From Haplomitrium mnioides (taxonomy: Eukaryota > Marchantiophyta > Haplomitriopsida > Calobryales): 28,472 bases of DNA. The position numbers and the translations under genes were made by a program. The stretch is taken from assembly GCA_049999725.1 (NCBI GenBank), contig JBNGIS010020183.1, positions 1-28,472 on the forward strand, read 5' to 3'. Positions within the stretch are counted from its first letter, which is position 1; each line of letters begins with the position of its first letter. This document shows, piece after piece, positions 20,177 to 28,472 of the stretch. The notes below the pieces were generated by a model that ran no database searches, was not told where the DNA came from, and worked only from the letters and a program-made list of their open reading frames with translations.

Positions 20177-22131
20177 AGGCGACTTTTCGAAGCCTTTCTT
20201 CGGACCATGGACTCCTCTTCGGAACTTCCTTCCGCTACTTCCAATTCTTACTCATTCCTTTAAAATTTTCAATTCCTTCCGATTACAGCACAAATTCCGT
20301 CGATCGATCACTCCCTTGCAGCTTATCGATCTTCGCTCAACATTTCTTACCTTATTTCCCGCATCGAGCTCTTACGCATGACCATTCTTCCCCTCAATCC
20401 GTAAAGCTCTTCAATAATTTTGAATCCTTCATTCAAATCAGTTCGCCCTTCAATCCTTGTCATTTGAACTTCCAGCGTAGCATTCGATTCCGCAGCATAG
20501 CCAGACATTCGAATTTCCAATGCAGCCTTATTCAATTGGTTGCAACATTCTTTCAGCTTCCAATGCCCAATAGGTAAAAGACTCTCCTTCGCAACCTCTA
20601 TTGATCGATTTCGCAATAGGGAACTTGCATGGATCAAACCGCAACATTCATTCGATTCCTTTTGAATCAATTCCTTCACTTGAATCAATCACAAACCAAT
20701 CATTCAATCTCCGTTCTTCGATTCAGCCATCTTTGATTCCACAGGAAAAGAAGTCTTCACAATAGCCGATCGATCTCATTATAAGCTCGGTTTAAGAACA
20801 ACACTCGCCTTCAAAATCATATCCTCGAATTTTCAGAACCACACGGTCGAACTTTTGTCTCTCGGATTTGTACCCTTTTTGAACTTTCAATCTCTGGCCA
20901 AATTCGAACTTTCACGCCCGTCCGATTCAAACTTACTTCCCTTCAGTTCGGATCATCTATATATCACTATTTCAGCCGCTTAATCCTTCCCTCGCTTCAA
21001 ATCCAGCTTAACCAGTCCTTCCCACTTGGGAAGGCTAATCGGAACCAACTTAAGTGGGCTCCCCACTTATGAAGGTTTAATTCCACTCTATTCTTTGGAT
21101 CGGACTCCTCGCGGACAACGAACTCTTTAGATTCTTCGGATTCTTCAGATTCTCCGTGATCGAATCCTTCTCTTCAATCTTTCTAATTCATCCTCATGCA
21201 CAGATACTATGGCCAAGTCATTGCTCCTTCATTGCTACTTGAATTCTTCTTCGCAGGGATATCCCCTTGCACTCATATTTGAAGTTCTTCTTCCACTGCC
21301 AAGACAGGACCACCTTCTCCATCGCAAAGGCTTTGCTTCCGCATTTTTGATCATCCCGTGTTTCTCTTCTCATCACATCGCTCATTAGCACATATTTCAT
21401 TATCGCATAAGCTGATCGCTTTCTTCCTTATCACATTTCATATTCCGCAGGGTTTTCAGCGCAGTCTACAGCCTTCACTTCCATTCTTCCATTCATATAC
21501 AGATCCCATTATGAATCATTCACATTTCTTCCTCATAGAAGAAAATCTTTCCTTCCTACAAATCGATCTTGTCAATCAGACATATCACAGAGGAGGAGCC
21601 TTCTTACAGATCGATCCTCCACCAGCTCGTCACACATTGTAGTTGCATTTGTCCCATACGTTTTCTCCAATAAACTAGAAACAATATATAAACATTTGAC
21701 ACTAGGTTACTTTCGAGAGACAGCCCCACAGGGGTGTAAGGCCACCGCTTATCACTCTGCCCCTGAACGGACCTAGTTCAGGGCACAAAAGGGCATCTTG
21801 TCCTCCGATACACTTCGACTAGCTCTTGGGCAAGCTGTCCATCAACACACATGTAGATTGATAGGGGTTGGCTGGCCCTCAACAACTAGATTAGTTTTAC
21901 CACAAATTTTCTTTTTCTAAAAATAAATCACTTCAGCTTCCTCATTACCCAAGCTTCTCTCCTTGACCAATGATCTCCAAAATGTCATCACAAATACTTA
22001 TATACACATTTTTACACTTTACACTCATTATACACAAAGCTGAAGCTTTACCACTTCCCTCTCACTCCACTGCATAGAAGAGACCTCCTTTGAGTCGTTT
22101 CTAACCTTTTTTCAGAAACTATGCTCCCATA

Positions 22132-22148
22132 TAGCCCCCTCCTCCATC
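22132..22148 (-). other. Polypurine tract next to the left LTR
   Basis: On the minus strand the bases just before the LTR read GATGGAGGAGGGGGCTA, a purine run in the correct place to prime plus-strand DNA synthesis of a minus-strand element. Confidence 0.75.
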
Positions 22149-22291
22149 GCGCAGCGTCCTCGCAAGCGTTCACCAATAATACTGCTTCATTCTTGATCTA
22201 TTCACATACTTCTTCTATTAAAGTTTCCAACTCACTTATAAATCGTCAACGGCGCCATCTTATGGAAAAAGACTACCTCTTCCTCCTTTTG

Positions 22292-22546
22292 TCACTTCGT
22301 CTTTATCACCGGTGGGACTGAACATTCAGCTTCTGTATGTCCATGTTTCTTACAGTTTCCACATAAAGGTACATATCCCACTTGCTTCCTTGGATACGGA
22401 CATGCATTAGCGTAATGATCAGGTGACCCACAATTATAACATGCTACATATCTCTTACCAGCCTGTACTGGTACTGACTGAGTTCGTGGTGCCGATACTA
22501 GCACCATAGTTGGCTGAATTGTTGGAATATATGATGTTCCAAGCAC
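22292..22546 (-). pseudogene. Gag nucleocapsid fragment with two CCHC zinc knuckles
   Basis: The 84-codon minus-strand frame contains CYNCGSPDHYANAC and then CGNCKKHGHTEAEC, two intact C-x2-C-x4-H-x4-C knuckles 12 residues apart. They are preceded by a Q/P/T-rich linker typical of the Gag end. Such knuckles bind element RNA during packaging. The frame has no ATG at its start; a TAA lies directly upstream in frame, and the capsid part is not recognisable in the rest of the interior, so this is a fragment. It stops soon after the second knuckle with no protease following. Its strand agrees with the primer site and polypurine tract. Two knuckles rather than one is less usual among plant Ty3/gypsy elements. 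Confidence 0.85.
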
Positions 22547-23035
22547 TTGTTAATACTGGACTCTTTCCACTGGTCTTCCTCTTGTAAATCTGGTATTTCA
22601 GCTTCGTTCAATAACCTCCCCCTACAAGAGCTTGTTGTGCCATAGCTGATACCTAATAATGTCTCCAAGAGCAGTAATATCCGTCCACTGAAACTAAGCT
22701 AATGGTGGCTGAGGCCCAGAAGGTTGAGCCCCCCCTCTGTAGGTTCCTTTCCGCTACCAACAGCTACAACTTCTTTAAACTTCAATTTTAAACTCCTCCC
22801 TTCTCTCCAGTCTTTCTTCTCTCTCCTTTTCTGAGATTCCACACATTCACATTTCCCTTGCTACATTTCTCCACACAGGAAAAAAATAAAAAAAATAAAA
22901 ATTACAGAACCAAAAAAAAAAAAAAACTACAACATCATAATGTTAAGAACAGAATTGAATAGCGGCGAGTAAAACAGGTTCCCAACATTACTGACAATAC
23001 TATACAAATTTAAGAGCAAACCCTAGAAATTAGAT
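22547..23035 (-). other. Leader and decayed 5' part of the retroelement interior
   Basis: Between the primer site and the zinc knuckles the minus strand is pyrimidine-poor leader followed by disrupted frames (e.g. about 22540-22800) without a recognisable capsid. Poly-A-type runs on the plus strand lie at 22880-22926. Nothing else is visible. Confidence 0.5.
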
Positions 23036-23052
23036 CCCCGGCAATGGCGCAA
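23036..23052 (-). promoter_or_regulatory. Primer-binding site for tRNA-Asp
   Basis: The plus strand reads CCCCGGCAATGGCGCAA. The plant tRNA-Asp 3' end known from PBS catalogues is CCCCGGCAACGGCGCCA, so 15 of 17 positions agree. The minus strand is therefore complementary to that tRNA end, ten bases inside the right LTR. The same primer class is typical of several plant Ty3/gypsy lineages such as Athila and Tat. The two mismatches may be decay. Confidence 0.8.
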
Positions 23053-23062
23053 AGAAATCACA

Positions 23063-26000
23063 TGTCGTAGCACAACAGTGGCACTCCAACCCCCAAAAAG
23101 CACACCCAAGGATCGAACCGCGCAAGATCTATATAGAAATCTGCTCTTAAACCACTTTTATCGACTTTCCAGATTCTTTAGAGAGTTCTGAAATTGCACT
23201 CTTGTTAACTCAGACGTGGACCTCTCTCCACTCTAGGTTTGACTACCTTTTCCTCCACAAAACCAAACACATAAACTACTACTACTTACTATAATAGAAC
23301 AAAAGCCAAGAATTACTCAAACTGCATGACTAACACTTCCACAATAAGAAAGCTGATGTACAAGCTGATTTTAAACTTGAGCTGGCTCAAAGATATTCAC
23401 AAGCAACCAGTTACCCAACTTGCAAGGAATTCTTAGACCAACACTCAAGTGTCTACCTTCATTACAACATCTCACTTCCCTCAAACTAGATACTCAGGCC
23501 ACTCCAACCCAATATATCCCAGAGCTTGATGCTGAGAACTCAACTATGGAACGACCCTCCTGATCTCACATCCAATTGTTGTTCCTCCAACCACCCACTA
23601 CTTTGTTTGTTTGTTGAAATGACCACCTATTCCATAGGCACACACAATCCTGAGCACTCCTTGCTCTACTGCAACCCACCAACTAGCATCCACTGACTGA
23701 TTGACCACAGAAGGTTCTCTCCTTAAAAATTTAACAATCACAGAACAGAACAGAACTTAAAGCAGAATCGATTTGCCACTAAACCTCCCACAGATTTACA
23801 ACCTGGAACTCAGAACCCAAGCCCACCAGCAGGACACATCAGGCAACTCCTGACATAGACTCCTCTAATGCTACCTGATTGATTTCTTCAATTGCAAACC
23901 TGCAGAACATTCATCAACCAACTCTAACTGCAAATTCTTATTCCTTCTTCAAACTGCTCCTTTTGAATCTGCAATCAACAACCATGAGCAAGGGACCTCA
24001 CAGACCTGGATCTCATGAATTTTACTTGAAGCACACCTGTACAATGAGACAATCCACAGAACAAGAGCTCGCCAATTGGCTTATACCCCCTATCTTGCTC
24101 AACTGACAATAACAGTCATTCTAATTCCAATTCAAACTAACTTGCTTCTCTACACGCTAACTTCTTTACACTAAGTTTAAAATAAGAACTAATAACTCAC
24201 ACGCCATTCTTACACTAAATAACACTCTTTCACCAACTTACGCATACTTCACTCGTCATAAGAACAAATTACTAACGATTGTTCTTATACTAATTCCAAA
24301 GTTTCACTAACTCTTCCGCTTCAAGTTCAAACTTTTCAAATTCTGCAGAGTAGTCGTTTCGCCCTTTTCGAACTTTCGAACTTTCAGTTCGATTTCCTAA
24401 CCAAAACCATAATAAATCACTGATTTTCCTTTTAACTTCTCTCCTCACGCACCTTTCTTTTTCGTGCAAAACACCAATAAGTCGCTGTTTCGCTTCATTT
24501 CCATTTCGCCAATCATCCTTCCGTTGATCTCCTTGGAAAGCAACCTTCCTAACCGGTGCTCCCCTCTTCGTAATCCCCATCGGAACCATTTAAACCGAGG
24601 ATTCCACTTCAGATCTCCACACGGACATTCAACGTAAACCCTCTTAACCGAGGTGTGCTACCTCGGAAAACAAATTGAAACCCCCTTGACTAGGGTTCCC
24701 CACATTGGAAGACAACTTTGTGAAGCCTTCCTTCACTACGGACTCCTCTTCGGAACTTCCTTCCACTGCTTCCAATTCTTACTCATTCCTTTAAAATTTT
24801 CAATTCCTTCCAATTACATCACAAATTCCGTCAACCGATCACTCCCTCGCAGCTGATCAATCCTCGCTCAACATTTCTTTCCTTATTTCCCGCATCGAGC
24901 TCTTACGCATGACCATTCTTCCCCTCAATTCGTAAAGCTCTTCAATAATTTCAAGTCCTTCATTCAAATCAGATCGCCCTTCAATCCTCGTCATTCGAAC
25001 TTCCAGCATAGCATTCGATTCCGCAGCACAGCCAGACATTTGAATTTCCAATGTAGCCTTATTCAACTGGTTGCAACATTCTTTCAGCTTCCAATGCCCA
25101 ATAGGTAAAAGACTCTCCTTCGCAACCTCTTTCGATCAATTTTGCAACAGGGAACTTGCATGGATCAAACCACAACATTCATTCGATTCCTTTTGAATCA
25201 ATTCCTTCACTTGAATCAATCACAAACCAATCATTCAATCTCCGTTCTTTGATTCAGCCATCTTTGATTCCACAGGAAAAGAAGTTTTCACAGTAGCTGA
25301 TCGATCTCATCATAAGCTCAGTTTAAGAACAACACTCACCTTCAAAATCATATCCTCGAATTTTCAGAACCACGCGGTCGAACTTTTGTCTCTCGGATCT
25401 GTACCCTTTTCGAACTTTCAATCTCTGGCCAAATTTGAACTTTCACGCCCGTCCGATTCAAACTTACTTCCCTTCAGTTCGGATCGTCTATATATCACTA
25501 TTTCGGCCGCTTAATCTTTCCCCCGCTTTGAATCCAGTTTAATCAGTCCTTCTCACTTGGGAAGGCTGATCGGAACCAACTTAAGTGGGCTCTCCACTTA
25601 GGAAGGTTTAATTCCACTCCATACTTTGGATTGGACTCCTCGCGGACAACGAAATCTTTAGATTCTTTGGATTCTTCAGATTCTCCACGATCAAATCCTT
25701 CTCTTCAATCTTTCTAATTCATCCCCATGCGCAGATACCATGGCCAAGTCATCGCCCCTTCATCACTACTTGAATTCTTCTTCGCAGGGATATCCCCTTG
25801 CATTCATATTTGAAGTTCTTCTTCCACTTCCAAGACAGGACCACCTTCTCCATCGCAAAGGCTTTGCTTCCGCATTTCTGATCATTCGGCGTTTCTCTTC
25901 TCATCACATCGCTCCTTAGCACAGATTTCATTATTGCATAGGCTGATCATTTTCTTCCTTATCACGTTTCATATTCTGCAGGGTTTTCAGCGCAGTCTGC

Positions 26001-26661
26001 AGCCTTCACTTTCATTCTTCCATTCATATACAGATCCCATCATGAATCATTCACATTTCTTCCTCAGAGAAGAAAATCTTTCCTTCTTACAAATCGATCT
26101 TGTCAATTAGACAGATTACAGAGGAGGAGCCTTCTTACAGATCGATCCTCCACCAGCTCGTCACACACTGTAGCTGCATTTTTCCCATACGTTTTCTCCA
26201 ATAAACTAGAAACAATATATAAACATTTGACACTAGCTTACTTTCGAGAGACAGCTCCACATGGGTGTAAAGCCACCGCTTATCACTTTGCCCCTGGACG
26301 GACCTAGTTCAGGGCACAAAAGGGCATCTTGTCCTCCGATACACTTCGACTAGCTCCTGGGCAAGATGTCCATCAACACACATGTAGATTGATAGGGGCT
26401 GGCTGGCCCTCAACAACTAGATTAGTTTTACCACAATTTTTTTTTTCTAAAAATAAATCACTTCAGCTTCCTCATTACCCAAGCTTCTCTCCTTGGCCAA
26501 TGATCTCCAAAATATCCTCACAAATACTTATATACACATTTTTACACTTTACACTCATTATACACAAAACTGAAGCTTTACCACTTCCCTCTCACTCCAC
26601 TGCATAGAAGAGACCTCTTTTGAGTCATTTTTGACCTTTTGTCAGGAACTATGCTCCCACA
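23063..26661 (-). repeat. LTR, right copy (5' LTR of the minus-strand element)
   Basis: 3599 bp, starting TGTCGTAGCA and ending GCTCCCACA on the plus strand, with intact TG/CA ends. It carries no gap and gives the reference length. It shares the GGAACC/AACCGG array, the tRNA-Asp-adjacent end and all conserved A/T words with the left copy. Compared with the left copy, the 114-codon minus-strand frame is cut by a TGA where the left has CGA, a CpG-type transition. A 60-codon minus frame (25749-25931) is open in both copies (left 21218-21400) with a handful of replacements. Confidence 0.93.
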
Positions 26662-26666
26662 GATAA
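26662..26666. repeat. Target-site duplication GATAA, right copy
   Basis: GATAA immediately follows the LTR terminal CA and matches 18382-18386. Confidence 0.9.
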
Positions 26667-28435
26667 TGTGGGAAAACAAGATCAAGTGGCGGGTTGAAAA
26701 GCCATCTAAAGAGGATTGGAGATAAGTTGAGGAGTAGCATGTGAAACAAAAATTGCCAACCACCAAGAAATAGGTATATGTGAAGAATGGCAAGTGTTTA
26801 TTTTGAAACATGATAGTGGTGTTGGGGAGAATGCACATACACAATTACAAACTTAGTCAAGTTTTCTTTTTTTTTTCTAGGAATTCATTCTTCAAATGAG
26901 CAACAAATAAATACCATGAAAGAGCAAAGTGAAAATAGAAGCAATAGTAAGGTTACTAGCCTTCTTGGTTGCAAGAAAGTTGTAAGAAAGCATGAAAGAA
27001 GTTTCATCTATTAGATGATCCTTGGGAAGTCAAAATTCATGAAAACCAAAAGCAAAAACTTAATCAAATAACGATATAAGAATGGAGAAATGTTTATGGA
27101 TTGTTCATTTGCATAAAAAAGTCACCAAACATGTGATAATGCAATGAAGTTAGAGCAACCTTACAAGGCATAATAATCTAGAGAAAGTAGGGCAATGCAA
27201 GGTAATCACACAATCACAAAGCAATTTGGCAAGGAAATTCAATGTCAGGCAAGGCAAAACAAGGCAATACAATAAAATGTTGGTAAGCAAAGCAAATTTG
27301 ACATCCAAATCAAAGCAAAGCAAGGCAAGTTCTAACAAAAGAGCAATACTAGCAAGGCAAGTTAAGGCAAATATGATAGCAAGAACATAACTAGAAATTA
27401 TCTAAATGATCATTTGTTGGAAGTTGGACAAACACTTTTAAGGAAAAACATCAATGTTATAAAAACCAAGTGCATCTAAAGGAATCCAAGTTGCAAGCCA
27501 TCAAACTATGTCAATAGTTTCTAGCCACATGCATTACATGAATTCATTGGGATCTATATTACAAGCTTCTACCATTTTTGGCAACATCCACAAAGTAAAG
27601 AAGTCAAATTAGCCAATTCAAAGTTATGAGATTTAAAATGTTGCGAGGCATGAGATGGCAACAACAACACTATTTCAATTGTTTGAAGGGAATAGGGGTG
27701 AAGAGCCCTCCAATCTATTTTGGTTGTAGCACAGTATAGATACAACTTTTGTGACAAGGTTGGTTTGGCTCATAATATGTTCAATGTTGGCTTGGGACTA
27801 AATTTCAGTATAGGGTTACAATTATGGGTTGGGTTTATGATAAGGAAGACAACTCATAGAATGACTATGATAAGGCTTGGATGAAGAAAGGTTTAGCTAA
27901 GCTGGCTATACTTTGAGTTATATGCTACCTTGGAATGTCATCTAAATGTGCGCAGGATCTTAGTCAAGTCTCATGGATGGCTTTTCATGGTTGAATAATA
28001 AATTAGCTATGTGCAAACACTTTGAGGTGTTTTGTCATCCATTCTCAACTCAATGATGCTATTAAAGGCATTACTATTGAGCTAAGAACATGTGAAATTT
28101 ATTCTAGGCTTTGCCAATCAAAGGATAGATCTACTAGTTATAGGAGCATAGTGACAAATTTCTTTGACATGGTTACGATCTTTGTGAAGGTCTCGGATCT
28201 AGATTTTGTAGCTTTGGCTATAAGAGACGGTTAAACTTCCTAAAGTCAAGTGACATAGGTGAATTTGTGACTAGTCACTACAACAATAGAGGCTAAGAAT
28301 TGGTTTAGAGAACCTACATGATTTGCAACAAGATACGATAAGGTTTGTAATAGGTCGCTATAAAGAGTAGGCTTTAAATTCTGCTAGAGAACTTATAGCA
28401 TTCATGACAAAATTGTATTCTAAAGGCAACTTTGT

Positions 28436-28439
<4 letters not shown>
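26667..28439. other. Unassigned sequence right of the LTR element
   Basis: Flanking DNA of the insertion. Frames such as 28022-28234 (70 codons) and minus 27569-27757 match nothing I know. Composition is AT-rich with A-biased runs on the plus strand. Confidence 0.4.
27180..27372. repeat. CAAGG/CAAAG-rich low-complexity stretch
   Basis: The words GGCAA, AAGGCAA and AAGCAAAG recur many times without a fixed period (e.g. GGCAAGGCAAAACAAGGCAA, then CAAAGCAAAGCAAGGCAAG). It looks like a decayed pentanucleotide-type microsatellite. Confidence 0.6.

Positions 28440-28472
<33 letters not shown>
28440..28472. repeat. (AG)n microsatellite running off the window
   Basis: At least 16 perfect AG units to the last base of the window; its full length is unknown. 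Confidence 0.98.

Larger units (their letters stand above)
18387..22131 (-). repeat. LTR, left copy (3' LTR of the minus-strand element)
   Basis: Direct repeat of 23063-26661. Excluding the gap and its repeated flank, its length is close to the right copy (3591 against 3599 bp). On the minus strand it starts TATGGGAGCA; the second base has changed, so the canonical TG has become TA. Conserved A/T-rich words that could be TATA boxes on the minus strand lie near 20950 (GATATATAGA) and 21680 (TTTATATATTG), in equal places in all copies; transcription starts are not determinable. Frames open on the minus strand in this LTR (e.g. 20347-20688) are broken in the other copy. Confidence 0.92.
18387..26661 (-). 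mobile_element. Complete, non-autonomous Ty3/gypsy-type LTR retrotransposon with giant LTRs
   Basis: The element runs from TG at 18387 to CA at 26661 and is flanked by GATAA on both sides. Its two direct LTRs are 3.6 kb each and differ at about 5% of sites by eye (10 differences in the first 185 bp). The interior is only 931 bp. On the minus strand it holds a tRNA-Asp-like primer site, a leader, a Gag zinc-knuckle relic and a polypurine tract. No protease, reverse transcriptase, RNase H or integrase is present, so proteins must come from a related element. LTRs make up almost 90% of its length. It resembles the TR-GAG or LARD classes but has a shorter interior than typical LARDs. The left LTR contains an assembly gap. 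Divergence shows this insertion is not recent. Confidence 0.92.

Noticed and set aside
18382-26666. Removing the element joins 18350-18386 with 26667-26720 into one open frame (HAILFHLIMWENKIKW...).
   Set aside because: The frame has several stops shortly upstream of 18362 and ends soon after 26720. I recognise no protein, so the continuity is probably chance rather than an interrupted host gene.

Overview
This is plant nuclear DNA, AT-rich and built almost entirely of transposable-element remains and degenerate tandem repeats. The evidence is a Ty3/gypsy-type LTR element with a tRNA-Asp-type primer site and very long LTRs, a decayed plant-style Helitron, and long stretches with no intact gene. 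The layout suits a large, repeat-rich land-plant genome (a gymnosperm would fit), but I cannot name the species. I see no intact host gene, tRNA, rRNA or CRISPR. Two runs of exactly 100 N (12119-12218, 19686-19785) are scaffold gaps.

Layout. 1-1327: the end of an LTR, minus-strand family, running in from outside the window. It has inserted into an older Ty3/gypsy gag relic (minus, 1328-1593). A reverse-transcriptase relic of the same strand (1843-2037) lies behind it in an order that is not gag-then-pol. 2038-3600: AT-rich, no recognisable gene. 3616-4098: array of about 24-bp palindromic units. 4100-7150: AT-rich degenerate repeats. 7155-11525: broken Helitron (Rep domain, then PIF1-like helicase, plus strand). 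12328-12420: a short 30-bp array. 13261-15990: a broken plus-strand gene resembling the plant and animal family I believe is catalogued as DUF7869, with DDE-transposase-like motifs; it is split by a 93-bp tandem array (14035-14465). 16565-17240 (traces to 17400): a 37-bp minisatellite with very regular phase.

18387-26661: the best-preserved object, a complete minus-strand LTR retrotransposon. It has 3.6-kb LTRs, a 5-bp target duplication (GATAA), a primer-binding site, a polypurine tract and only 931 bp of interior, in which a Gag double zinc knuckle is the only recognisable protein. It must depend on another element for reverse transcriptase and integrase. 26667-28439 is unassigned sequence with a CAAGG-rich stretch, and the window ends in an (AG)n microsatellite.

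The two most interesting points are the DUF7869-like transposase relic, and the recurrence in four separate tandem arrays of a short dyad centred on or near TGCGCA. Nothing here looks like a functioning gene cassette; most of the relics are non-functional today.
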